This document shows positions 1 through 9,413 of a stretch of DNA of 64,000 bases, in pieces. The position numbers were made by a program, and so were the translations under genes. Position 1 is the stretch's first letter, and each line of letters starts with the position of its first letter. The notes under the pieces were generated by a model. It saw only the letters and a program-made list of their open reading frames with translations. It ran no database searches and had not been told where the DNA came from. The DNA is from RCIO01 sp965232405 (GTDB lineage: Bacteria; Pseudomonadota; Alphaproteobacteria; Rhizobiales; Rhizobiaceae). Location of the stretch: the NCBI GenBank assembly GCA_965232405.1, contig OZ246966.1, forward strand, positions 1,674,001 to 1,738,000. The letters run 5' to 3'.

Positions 1-232
1 AAGCTGCACGATACCGGGCCTGACAGATTGTTTCATCAATGCGTGCGCCGAAACGACAAACGGAGTGCGACAATAAGCAAGCGCCCGCTCAGAGCAAATG
101 CGTTCCACAATCGCACCCTGGCCCAAGGTGCATCGCTGGCATTTTGCCCCTGAACCGCTTAATCACAGGCGCGGACTTGGAGTGATCTCGCCGTTCGTTG
201 AATCGCTCGCTCGCTCCAAGTACTTGTTTGCC

Positions 233-276
233 GCAATTCCGAACGGAAAACCGGTTCCCACTTTTCCTGGAATTGC
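233..276. repeat. Short dispersed palindromic repeat upstream of pncB
   Basis: The element starts with GCAATTCC (233-240) and ends with its reverse complement GGAATTGC (269-276). The interior carries ACGGAAAACCGG and CCACTTTTCC. It resembles the short palindromes common in rhizobial intergenic DNA. The related interior block AAAACCGGT..CCACTTTTC occurs again at 1625-1669 on the other side of pncB. It lies only 22 bp before the pncB start, so it would be transcribed in the mRNA leader if the promoter is further upstream. The remaining DNA in 1-232 shows no convincing gene. Confidence 0.6.
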
Positions 277-297
277 TCTAGCCGGAGGAGAGGCTGA

Positions 298-1605
298 ATG
301 GCGACGACGACCGACATTGCGCGCCGGGTGTACGACCATACCTGGAAGCTCGATCCGATCGTGCGCAGCCTGCTCGATACGGACTTCTACAAGCTTCTCA
401 TGCTGCAGATGATCTGGAGCCTCTATCCGGATGTGAAGGCCACGTTCTCGCTGATCAACCGGACAACCTCGGTCAAGCTGGCGGAAGAGATCGACGAAGG
501 CGAGCTTCGGGCGCAACTCGACTATGCCCGAACGCTTCGGCTCACCAAGAAAGAGATGATCTGGCTGGCGGGTAACACCTTCTATGGCCGCAAGCAGATT
601 TTCATGTCGGAGTTCCTGGCCTGGCTGGCGGAATTTCAGTTGCCCGAATATGAGCTCCGGAAAGATGGGGGCCAGTACCATCTCGATTTCCACGGGCCGT
701 GGACCCACACCATGATGTGGGAAATACCCGCGCTTGCCATCATCAACGAACTTCGCAGCCGGGCCGCGCTGCGTGAACTCGGGCAGTTTTCGCTGGACGT
801 GACCTATGCGCGTGCGAAAGCGCGCATGTGGGACAAGGTGGAGCAGCTCAAGCAGGTTCCCGACCTGCGCATTTCGGATTTCGGCACGCGCCGGCGGCAT
901 TCCTTCCTTTGGCAGCGCTGGTGCGTGGAGGCGCTGAAGGAAGGCATAGGCGATGCCTTTTCCGGTACCAGCAATGTGCTGCTTGCGATGGACACGGATC
1001 TGGAAGCCGTCGGCACCAATGCGCATGAGCTGCCGATGGTGGCGGCCGCGCTTGCCGAAACCGATGAAGAGCTTCTCGAGGCGCCCTACAAGGTGCTGCA
1101 GGACTGGAACACGCTCTATGGCGGCAATCTGCTGATCGTCCTGCCGGACGCATTCGGCACCGCCGCCTTCCTGCGCAACGCGCCCGACTGGGTGGCCGAC
1201 TGGACAGGTTTCCGGCCGGATTCAGCACCGCCCATCGAGGGCGGCGAGCGCATCATCGAATGGTGGAAAGCCAAGGGGCGCGATCCACGCGAAAAGCTGC
1301 TGATCTTCTCCGACGGGCTCGATGTCGACACGATCATCGAGACCTACCGGCATTTCGAAGGCCGGGTGCGCATGGCGTTTGGCTGGGGCACCAACCTGAC
1401 CAACGACTTCATGGGCTGCGCGCCGCTGCCCGTCGACCGGCTGAAGGCAATATCACTTGTGTGCAAGGTGACCGAGGCAAACGGCCGGCCGGCAGTCAAA
1501 CTTTCCGACAATCCCAACAAGGCGACAGGCGACCCGAAGGAAATCGAACGCTACATCAGGCTGTTTGGAAGCGAGGAGCGGGCCGACCAGCCGGTGCTGG
1601 TCTGA
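298..1605 (+). CDS. pncB: Nicotinate phosphoribosyltransferase
   Basis: This enzyme joins nicotinate and PRPP, with ATP, to give nicotinate mononucleotide in the cytoplasmic NAD salvage pathway. The 435-residue product has the family opening (LLDTDFYKLLMLQ, about residues 25-37) and the GTNAHELP segment near 239-246, which holds the conserved histidine of the family. FGWGTNLTND lies in the phosphate-binding C-terminal half. Length is normal for proteobacterial PncB. The ATG is preceded by GGAGGAG a few bases upstream. It stands alone between two palindromic repeats and converges on the bkd operon. A nicotinamidase gene 22 kb away (pncA) supplies its substrate. No odd features were seen. Confidence 0.96.
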   Translation: MATTTDIARRVYDHTWKLDPIVRSLLDTDFYKLLMLQMIWSLYPDVKATFSLINRTTSVKLAEEIDEGELRAQLDYARTLRLTKKEMIWLAGNTFYGRKQIFMSEFLAWLAEFQLPEYELRKDGGQYHLDFHGPWTHTMMWEIPALAIINELRSRAALRELGQFSLDVTYARAKARMWDKVEQLKQVPDLRISDFGTRRRHSFLWQRWCVEALKEGIGDAFSGTSNVLLAMDTDLEAVGTNAHELPMVAAALAETDEELLEAPYKVLQDWNTLYGGNLLIVLPDAFGTAAFLRNAPDWVADWTGFRPDSAPPIEGGERIIEWWKAKGRDPREKLLIFSDGLDVDTIIETYRHFEGRVRMAFGWGTNLTNDFMGCAPLPVDRLKAISLVCKVTEANGRPAVKLSDNPNKATGDPKEIERYIRLFGSEERADQPVLV

Positions 1606-1624
1606 GCCGCAAAACCTACCTGTC

Positions 1625-1669
1625 GCATGATCTATTCCGAAAACCGGTAGCCACTTTTCGGGATCATGC
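1625..1669. repeat. Short dispersed palindromic repeat between convergent pncB and lpdA
   Basis: GCATGATC (1625-1632) is mirrored by GATCATGC (1662-1669), with an interior of TTCCGAAAACCGG and CCACTTTTCGGG. This is a typical rhizobial short repeat and fills the gap between the stop codons of pncB and lpdA. It could fold into a hairpin in either transcript and act as an RNA 3' end, but there is no T-run, so that role is inference. Confidence 0.65.
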
Positions 1670-3064
<1,395 letters not shown>

Positions 3065-3068
3065 CGCC

Positions 3069-4412
3069 TCAGGCCCCGTCGCCAATGAAAATCATTGCCG
3101 GCGTCTCCAGCAGCGTCTTGATACGCTGAATAAAACGCGCGGCGTCCCAGCCGTCGATGACGCGATGATCAAAACTGGAAGACAGGTTCATCATGCTTCG
3201 CGGCTGGAAGGCGGAACCGTCCCAGACCGGCCGCACCATGATCTTGTTGACGCCGACGATCGCTACCTCCGGATGATTGATGACGGGTGTGGTTGCCACA
3301 CCGCCCATCGCACCGAGCGAGGTGATGGTGATCGTCGAGCCGCTGAGTTCCTCGCGCGTCGCGGTCCCGGCCCGCGCGGCATCGGCAAGCCGGCCCACCT
3401 CGGCGGCGCAGTCCCACAGGCCTCGCGCCTCAGCGTGAGGCACCACCGGCACGACCAGCCCTGCATCCGTCTGCGCGGCAATGCCGACATGCACACCGCC
3501 ATACCGGTGCACGACGCCGGCATCGTCATCGAAATGCGCGTTCAGTTCCGGTTGCTCGCGGATCGCCACAACCATTGCCTGGATGAGAAACGGCAGGATG
3601 GTCAGCTTCGGCTGGTCGGCCTTGCGTGAGGCATTCAAAGCTGCACGCAGTTCCTCGAGCGCGGTGACGTCGATCTCCTCGACATAGGTGATGTGGGGAA
3701 TGCGCGACTTGGCCAGCGCCATTTTCTCGGCGATGCGGCGGCGAAGGCCGACAATCTTGATTTCCTCGACCGAGGTATCCGGCAAACGCGCTGCACCGGG
3801 CTGCGGTGAACTTTCGGCGCGCAGAAATGCGTCAATGTCTTCATGGCCAATCCGGCCTGCCGGGCCGGAACCCGGCACCCGGCGCAGATCAATGCCCGCT
3901 TCCCGGGCACGAAGCCGCACGGCGGGTGACGCCAACGGCTTCTCGCCCTCCTGCCTCGGGACGCGGGGCGAAGTCGATGCGGCGGGTTTGGACGCAGGTT
4001 TCGAACCACGAATCGCTTCGGCGTCGTTGTGCTGATTAGCCGGCTTTTTCTGCTGAATGTTAGCTGGCTTTTCTTTTCCAGACTTGTCGTCAGTATCCGG
4101 AGTCGCTTGAGGCTCTGGCGTCGCCGCCTGAGCCGGTTTCGCCTCTGGCTGGACCGGCTCATCGGTCCCGCCTGATGTCTTGATGCGAACAATGGGAGAT
4201 CCGACGGAAACGGTGTCGCCGATCTCTGCGCCCAGCCAGGCGATCTCACCTTCTACAGGCGACGGTATCTCGACAGTCGCCTTGTCGGTCATCACCGCGG
4301 CAAGCACGTCGTCTTCCCGAACCGGATCGCCGACCTTTACGTGCCATTCGACCAGTTCGGCCTCGGCCACGCCCTCGCCGACATCCGGAAGCTTGATGGT
4401 GTGCTCGCTCAT
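3069..4412 (-). CDS. bkdB: Branched-chain 2-oxoacid dehydrogenase E2 (lipoamide acyltransferase)
   Basis: This core subunit transfers the branched-chain acyl group from E1 to CoA. The 447-residue protein has one lipoyl domain (about 3-78, with lipoyl lysine in AAVMTDKATVEIP). A long Ala/Pro/Lys/Gln-rich linker follows, then an E1/E3-binding domain (LASPAVRLRAREAGIDLRRV) and a C-terminal catalytic domain with SFDHRVIDGWDAARF, whose HxxxDG motif is the acyltransferase signature. The start at MSEHTIKLPDVGEG matches the family N-terminus, so longer upstream starts are rejected. It lies 5 bases after bkdAB and 4 bases before lpdA. A single lipoyl domain is usual for BCKDH E2. Confidence 0.95.
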   Translation of the reverse strand: MSEHTIKLPDVGEGVAEAELVEWHVKVGDPVREDDVLAAVMTDKATVEIPSPVEGEIAWLGAEIGDTVSVGSPIVRIKTSGGTDEPVQPEAKPAQAATPEPQATPDTDDKSGKEKPANIQQKKPANQHNDAEAIRGSKPASKPAASTSPRVPRQEGEKPLASPAVRLRAREAGIDLRRVPGSGPAGRIGHEDIDAFLRAESSPQPGAARLPDTSVEEIKIVGLRRRIAEKMALAKSRIPHITYVEEIDVTALEELRAALNASRKADQPKLTILPFLIQAMVVAIREQPELNAHFDDDAGVVHRYGGVHVGIAAQTDAGLVVPVVPHAEARGLWDCAAEVGRLADAARAGTATREELSGSTITITSLGAMGGVATTPVINHPEVAIVGVNKIMVRPVWDGSAFQPRSMMNLSSSFDHRVIDGWDAARFIQRIKTLLETPAMIFIGDGA

Positions 4413-4417
4413 GTCAG

Positions 4418-5431
4418 CTAAGCCTCCATCGTCTCGCGCATGGCCTCGCCAAGACGGGCGGGGCCGGGGAAGTACTCCCACTCCTGTGCATGCGGATATG
4501 GCGTATCCCAGCCGGCGACGCGCGCCACCGGCGCTTCGAGGTGAAAGAAACAATGCTCCTGCACAAGTGCTGTCAGTTCCGCGCCGAACCCGGAGGTTAG
4601 AGTCGCTTCATGCACGACCACGCAACGGCCTGTTTTCCTTACCGATTGCGTCATCGTATCGAGATCGAGCGGCAGCAGGGTGCGCAGGTCGATGATCTCG
4701 GCGTCGATGCCGGTTTCTTCCGCCGCAGCCTCGGCGACGTAAACCATCGTGCCGTAAGCGAGCACGGTCAGTTCGTTCCCCTCGCGCCGCAGCGCCGCCT
4801 TGCCGAGCGGCACCGAATAGTGATCCGCGCCAACCTCGCCGAGCGGATGTTTCGACCACGGCGTAACAGGCTTGTCGTGATGCCCGTCGAACGGACCGTT
4901 GTAGAGCCGTTTCGGCTCCAGGAAGATCACCGGGTCGGGGTCCTCGATTGCCGAAATCAGCAGCCCCTTGGCATCAGCCGGGTTCGACGGCACAACAACC
5001 TTCAACCCCGACACATGGGTGAACAGCGCCTCCGGGCTCTGGCTGTGCGTCTGCCCGCCGAAAATGCCGCCGCCTGTCGGCATGCGAATGACAATGGGGC
5101 ATGTGAATTCGCCATTGGAGCGGTAGCGGATGCGCGCAGCCTCGGAAACGATCTGGTCGTAGGCCGGATATACATAGTCGGCAAACTGAACCTCGACGCA
5201 AGGCTTCAAACCATAGGCTGCCATGCCGATTGCGGTGCCAACGATACCAAGCTCGGAGATCGGCGTATCAAAGCATCGAGTCCGACCGTATTTCTGTTGC
5301 AGGCCGGCCGTGCAGCGAAACACGCCGCCGAAATAGCCGACATCCTCGCCAAACACGACGACGTCGTCGTCCCTGCCCATCGACACGTCGAGCGCATCGC
5401 GGATCGCCTCGATCATCGTCATGCGCGGCAT
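4418..5431 (-). CDS. bkdAB: Branched-chain 2-oxoacid dehydrogenase E1 beta subunit
   Basis: The beta subunit of the thiamine-diphosphate-dependent E1 decarboxylates the 2-oxo acids of Val, Leu and Ile. The 337-residue product begins MPRMTMIEAIRDALDVSMGRDDDVVVFGEDVG, the conserved pyrimidine-binding face of transketolase-like E1 beta. It also contains FDTPISELGIVGTAIGMA and the GGGIFGGQTHSQSPEALFTHVSGLKV block. The C-terminal transketolase domain (VVHEATLTSGFGAEL) is complete. Only 4 bases separate it from bkdAA, so the pair is surely co-translated from one mRNA. Confidence 0.95.
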   Translation of the reverse strand: MPRMTMIEAIRDALDVSMGRDDDVVVFGEDVGYFGGVFRCTAGLQQKYGRTRCFDTPISELGIVGTAIGMAAYGLKPCVEVQFADYVYPAYDQIVSEAARIRYRSNGEFTCPIVIRMPTGGGIFGGQTHSQSPEALFTHVSGLKVVVPSNPADAKGLLISAIEDPDPVIFLEPKRLYNGPFDGHHDKPVTPWSKHPLGEVGADHYSVPLGKAALRREGNELTVLAYGTMVYVAEAAAEETGIDAEIIDLRTLLPLDLDTMTQSVRKTGRCVVVHEATLTSGFGAELTALVQEHCFFHLEAPVARVAGWDTPYPHAQEWEYFPGPARLGEAMRETMEA

Positions 5432-5435
5432 AGGC

Positions 5436-6668
5436 TCAGACTCCTGCCTTCTGGCGCTGGCGGCGAAGGTGCGGCGGCATCTCGGCATAGACGCCCTCGA
5501 ACATGTCACGCACGGAAGGTTTGCCGCCCGAATGCAGGGTGCCGTGTTTTTCGGCCTCCTTCTGCGCGGCGACGACCGTGTCCTGTATCTCGGCCTCGGC
5601 CTGCTTGTGGCGCTCGTCCGACCAGGCGCCGATGCCGACCAGATGGTTCTTCAGCCTGAGAACCGGGTCACCCAGCGGCCAAACGTCGGATTCGGTTTTC
5701 GGCCGGTAGGCGGAAGGGTCGTCCGAGGTCGAGTGCGCGCCGACACGGTAGGTGACATATTCGACCAGCGTCGGCCCGAGATTGCGCCGCGCGCGCTCCG
5801 CCGCCCATTTGGCCACGGCGTGGACGGCCAGATAGTCGTTTCCGTCGACCCGCAGCGAGGGAATGCCGAAACCGAGGCCGCGCGCTGCAAACGTGCCGGA
5901 GCCGCCGCGGGCAATGCCCTGATAGGTCGAGATCGCCCACTGGTTGTTGACGATGTTGAGGATGACCGGCGCGCGATAGGTCGAGGCGAAGACGAGAGCG
6001 GCGTGAAAGTCGCTTTCGGCCGTCGAGCCGTCGCCGATCCAGCCGGCAGCGATCTTCGTATCGTTGCGGATCGCGGACGCCATCGCCCACCCCACCGCCT
6101 GAGCGAACTGGGTGCCCAGATTGCCGGAGATGGAGAAGAAGCCCTGCTCTTTCGAGGAATACATGATCGGCAACTGGCGGCCCTTCAACGGGTCGGCTTC
6201 GTTGGAATAGATCTGGTTCATCATCTCGACCATCGGGTAGCCGCCGGCGATCAACAGGCCTGCCTGCCGGTAGGTCGGGAAGTTCATGTCGCCCGGTTCT
6301 AGCGCCTTGCGGAAGGCGCAACTCACTGCCTCCTCGCCCATATGCTGCATGTAGAAAGAGGTCTTGCCCTGGCGTTGCGCCATCTGCATGCGCGCGTCGA
6401 AGGCGCGCAGCGTCATCATGTGACGCAGTCCTTCGAGCAGTTCATCAGGCGTCAGCAGGCCGGCCCACGGGCCTACTGCCTCGCCCTTGCGGTTGAGCAC
6501 GCGGATGATCGAGAAAGCGAGGTCACGGATCGCCTCAGGATCGGCATCGACCGGCGGGCGGTCGACAGACCCCGCCTTGGGGATCACGACATTGGAGAAG
6601 TCAGGTGTGTCTCCCGGCCTGACGGCCGGTTCGGGAACATGCAGGCTGAGCGGCGGCTGGTCGGCCAT
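5436..6668 (-). CDS. bkdAA: Branched-chain 2-oxoacid dehydrogenase E1 alpha subunit
   Basis: The alpha subunit binds the thiamine diphosphate/Mg2+ and pairs with bkdAB. The 410-residue product has the thiamine motif from GDGSTAESDFHAAL to NNQWAIS (roughly 195-230). It also has the phosphorylation-loop equivalent YRVGAHSTSDDPSAYRP. The start MADQPPLSLHVPEP follows the pattern of BCKDH alpha subunits from Gram-negatives. It is the first gene of the operon. The 257-bp space upstream (6669-6925) must hold the promoter and also contains the aglK remnant. A bkdR-type Lrp regulator is not adjacent; the nearest Lrp-family protein is the stand-alone domain at 9164. Confidence 0.95.
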   Translation of the reverse strand: MADQPPLSLHVPEPAVRPGDTPDFSNVVIPKAGSVDRPPVDADPEAIRDLAFSIIRVLNRKGEAVGPWAGLLTPDELLEGLRHMMTLRAFDARMQMAQRQGKTSFYMQHMGEEAVSCAFRKALEPGDMNFPTYRQAGLLIAGGYPMVEMMNQIYSNEADPLKGRQLPIMYSSKEQGFFSISGNLGTQFAQAVGWAMASAIRNDTKIAAGWIGDGSTAESDFHAALVFASTYRAPVILNIVNNQWAISTYQGIARGGSGTFAARGLGFGIPSLRVDGNDYLAVHAVAKWAAERARRNLGPTLVEYVTYRVGAHSTSDDPSAYRPKTESDVWPLGDPVLRLKNHLVGIGAWSDERHKQAEAEIQDTVVAAQKEAEKHGTLHSGGKPSVRDMFEGVYAEMPPHLRRQRQKAGV

Positions 6669-6843
6669 GAATTTCTGCCCTTGTCGCCAAGGCCCATGAA
6701 GCAGGGCCACCAGGAAGAACTAGGGCAATTCCGGTTGCACTTCCATATGGTCGAGCGACAGACAGCGCACGACGGTTGTGCGCCGAATGATGTCTTGTGG
6801 CGTCCTGGTCGGCGGTGACTGCCATCACCTGTCTGGCAATCGA

Positions 6844-6888
6844 CCCGCCATAGGCCTTCCTGACGCCCTTGAATTGGAGATTGGCCAC
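6844..6888 (-). pseudogene. N-terminal remnant of ABC transporter ATPase (aglK-like)
   Basis: A good ribosome site (GGGGAG) precedes a GTG at 6888. The first 15 codons read VANLQFKGVRKAYGG, the usual beginning of MalK/UgpC/AglK-type ATPases. The frame then loses all similarity: no Walker A, signature or Walker B motif follows before bkdAA begins. In sinorhizobial alpha-glucoside operons aglK follows aglA directly, and here the piece lies 37 bases after the aglA stop. I read it as the 5' end of a deleted aglK. The match is short, so chance similarity cannot be fully excluded. Confidence 0.55.
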
Positions 6889-6925
6889 GTTCTCCCCAAA
6901 AAAACTGCCCTGCGCGGCACTTTCC

Positions 6926-8614
6926 TTATGCGAGCCGACCGAACCAGCCGCCATATGGGCCAAGCGTGATCTTTCCGTCGGCATGCTGCCCGGACAGGCC
7001 GTGCCCCGGAGTGGCAACCGGCGACAGACCGCCCTCGAGCGCGATTTCGGCAGGTTCACTGCCGAGATTGAACGCGCAAAGCAGATGCTCGCTACCGTAG
7101 TGTCTAACAAAGGCGATCGCGTCGCCGCTGGCGGCCAGAAACTCGATCGAGCCTTTGACAAGCGACCGATGCGCGGCGCGGAATGCCAGAATGCGGCGGT
7201 AGTGTTCGAGCATGGAATCATCCACGCCCTCCTGCGTGTTGACCGCATGTGTGATGTGCTCGGCCGGGACCGGCAGCCAGGGCTTGCCCGCTGAAAAGCC
7301 GGCATTCGGCTCGCGGGAATCCCACACCATAGGCGTGCGGCAGCCGTCGCGGCCCTTGAATTCGGGCCAGAACCGGATGCCATAGGGATCATGGAGATCC
7401 TCGAAAGCGAGATCGGCTTCAGTCAGCCCGACCTCCTCTCCCTGATAGATGCAGAGCGAGCCACGCAGCGCTACCATCAAGGCCGAGACGACCTTGAGAT
7501 AGGCCAACGGGTCGCTTTCGCCGGCTGTCCAGCGCGAGGCGTGCCGCATCACGTCATGATTGGAAAACGCCCAGCAGGACCAGCCATCGGCCGCGGTCTC
7601 GTCGAAGGTTTCGAGCACGGTGCGCACACGCTCGGCCGTGATCTTTTGCGGCGACAGGAAGTCGAACGAGTAGCACATGTGAACGCCGTCATCGCCGGCC
7701 GTGTAGTCGGCGACGATCTGCAGCCCGCGCTGCGCGTCGCCCACTTCGCCGACGGCCGCTGCGGCCGGAAACTCATCCAGTACGGCGCGGAAGCGGCGCA
7801 GGAAGCCGATGTTTTCCGGGCGGCTCTTGTCGTACAGATGGTCCTGATAGTTGTAGGGATTGACCGACGGCGCGATGGAATCGTCGCGCGCATCGGCCGC
7901 GAGCGCGGGATTGTTTTCCAGCCCCTGCGAATGAAAATAGAAGTTGATCGTGTCTAGGCGGAAGCCGTCGACGCCGCGCTCGAGCCAGAACCGCGTTACG
8001 TCCAGTAGCGCGTCCTGCACCTCCGGGTTATGGAAGTTGAGGTCCGGCTGCTCGGTCAGGAAGTTGTGCAGATAATACTGCTCGCGGCGCGTGTCCCATT
8101 CCCACGCAGAACCGCCGAAAATGGACAACCAGTTGTTGGGCGGGGTGCCGTCCGGCCGAGGGTCTGTCCAGACATACCAGTCGGATTTCGGGTTGTCGCG
8201 CGAGGCGCGGCTTTCGACAAACCAGGGATGCTCGATGGACGTGTGCGAGATCACGAGGTCGATCATCACCTTGAGGCCGAGCCGGTGCGCCTCGACGACC
8301 ACGGCATCGAAATCCTCAAGCGTGCCGAACATCGGATCGACGTCGCGATAGTCGGAAACGTCGTAGCCATAGTCGAGCATGGGCGACTTGAAGAACGGCG
8401 ATATCCAGACAGCGTCAGCGCCAAGCTCGGCAACGTGCGACAGTCGCATGAGAATGCCGCGCAAGTCGCCGATGCCGTCGCCGTTCGAATCCTGAAACGA
8501 ACGCGGATAGATCTGGTAGATGACCGCCCCGCGCCACCAGTCCCGGTCCGGCTGGACAAGCTGCTCGGGTCTCTGTTCGGCAGAGGCGAACGCGCTCACG
8601 GGGTTCGACCTCAC
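6926..8614 (-). CDS. aglA: Alpha-glucosidase, glycoside hydrolase family 13
   Basis: This cytoplasmic enzyme hydrolyses terminal alpha-glucosidic bonds of imported di- and oligosaccharides. The 562-residue protein is a full GH13 enzyme with VIYQIYPRSFQDSNGDGIGDL near the N-terminus. The nucleophile is Asp221 in GFRLDTINF, the acid/base Glu290 in VGEVGD and the stabiliser Asp354 in FSNHD. The start is GTG, overlapping the stop of the upstream aglG remnant. Family and position match AglA of the aglEFGAK operon, but the transporter genes around it are decayed. Its substrate must therefore come from another importer or internal pools. Trehalose- or maltose-type substrates are possible; the exact one cannot be read from sequence. 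Confidence 0.9.
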   Translation of the reverse strand: MRSNPVSAFASAEQRPEQLVQPDRDWWRGAVIYQIYPRSFQDSNGDGIGDLRGILMRLSHVAELGADAVWISPFFKSPMLDYGYDVSDYRDVDPMFGTLEDFDAVVVEAHRLGLKVMIDLVISHTSIEHPWFVESRASRDNPKSDWYVWTDPRPDGTPPNNWLSIFGGSAWEWDTRREQYYLHNFLTEQPDLNFHNPEVQDALLDVTRFWLERGVDGFRLDTINFYFHSQGLENNPALAADARDDSIAPSVNPYNYQDHLYDKSRPENIGFLRRFRAVLDEFPAAAAVGEVGDAQRGLQIVADYTAGDDGVHMCYSFDFLSPQKITAERVRTVLETFDETAADGWSCWAFSNHDVMRHASRWTAGESDPLAYLKVVSALMVALRGSLCIYQGEEVGLTEADLAFEDLHDPYGIRFWPEFKGRDGCRTPMVWDSREPNAGFSAGKPWLPVPAEHITHAVNTQEGVDDSMLEHYRRILAFRAAHRSLVKGSIEFLAASGDAIAFVRHYGSEHLLCAFNLGSEPAEIALEGGLSPVATPGHGLSGQHADGKITLGPYGGWFGRLA

Positions 8615-8811
8615 TTAGCCGATCCGGCCGGCAGACCGCCGGCGAGATAACGCGGCATGGCGAGCGCATATGCAGCGAAGGCCGCTACCGCGATGGGTAT
8701 GATCGTGGCTGGAATGATCGCCCTCCGCATGTTGAAAAACGCCCTGGCCAAGGAATAGGCGGTCGAGCCACTGACCAGGATGTGCTGAAAGTTTGCCAGC
8801 GTATTCTGAGG
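8611..8811 (-). pseudogene. Remnant of alpha-glucoside ABC transporter permease (aglG-like)
   Basis: On the minus strand the frame reads NTLANFQHILVSG followed by ARAFFN and then IIPATIIPIAVAAFAAYAL. This is very like the second transmembrane region of AglG-type sugar permeases, where the phrase IPATIIPI.AAFAAYA recurs. The frame stops at 8611 after only about 45 further bases, where a real permease would continue for some 200 residues. Upstream of about 8811 the similarity is lost. It sits directly before aglA, exactly where aglG lies in aglEFGAK operons. The EAA loop and most membrane spans are missing, so it cannot function as a permease. Confidence 0.65.
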
Positions 8812-9160
8812 CGTCGTCTGTACCGTCACAAAGACCCACTCACTGCGCCGGAAAAGCCGGAGACGACGAAAGCCGCAATACCTGTCAGCAAAACTCTGTT
8901 CATTATTGCCCCCAGGAACCTCATCCGCCAGGCGTTTCCGCCCGATTTGGTACATCTGCTCAAGGCTGGTCAAAGCGCTTTGGCTGATTGCATTCTCGTC
9001 AGCGACAATCTCCGGTGTCAAGAGATTGAGACATCCGTGCGGCGCGCAGGCGCCCGCTCGTCAGGCAGACGTGAAACCTCTTCCAGCCCTGTGATCCGCA
9101 CGGCACCGAGTTGACAGCCCGCACCCGGACGGCAAAGGTGCCCCGGCCAATACCGGAGGA
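8812..9160. other. Non-coding stretch between permease remnant and RAM-domain gene
   Basis: About 350 bases with no convincing gene on either strand. A minus-strand ATG near 8890 opens a short frame (MNRVLLTGIAAFVVSGFSGA) that stops within 25 codons. It could be further debris of the lost agl transporter genes, but no family match is recognisable. The last bases carry the GGAGG ribosome site of the following gene. Confidence 0.5.
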
Positions 9161-9163
9161 ATG

Positions 9164-9400
9164 ATGAAAGCCGTTTTCGTCCAGCTACAGTGCCAGCCGG
9201 GCAAGACCTATGAGGTCGCTGACGCCCTGTTTGAGCGTGAGATCGTGTCGGAACTCTACTCGACGAGCGGCGACTACGATCTGCTGATGAAGATCTATGT
9301 CGACGACAGTCAGGACATCGGCAAGTTCATCAACGACAATGTCGTCAACGTGCCGGGCATCGTGCGGTCGCTGACCACACTGACATTCAAGGCCTTCTGA
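9164..9400 (+). CDS. Stand-alone Lrp/AsnC ligand-binding (RAM) domain protein
   Basis: The 78-residue product (MKAVFVQLQCQPGKTYEVAD...) is a lone RAM domain, the effector-binding and oligomerisation half of Lrp/AsnC regulators, without a helix-turn-helix. The core SGDYDLLMKIYVDD and the end VPGIVRSLTTLTFK are typical. Two ATGs are adjacent (9161, 9164); GGAGG at 9155-9159 favours the second. Such proteins bind amino acids and can form mixed oligomers with full-length Lrp proteins; their role is mostly unknown. It converges on fpr with only 13 bases between. The bkd operon for branched-chain oxo-acids lies nearby, so a link to amino-acid sensing is possible but not shown. Confidence 0.85.
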   Translation: MKAVFVQLQCQPGKTYEVADALFEREIVSELYSTSGDYDLLMKIYVDDSQDIGKFINDNVVNVPGIVRSLTTLTFKAF

Positions 9401-9413
9401 AAAAACGTCCTGG

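Noticed and set aside
1..36. Possible minus-strand gene start (MKQSVRPGIVQL) at the left edge
   Set aside because: Only 12 codons are visible and no ribosome site precedes the ATG, so a gene cannot be supported.
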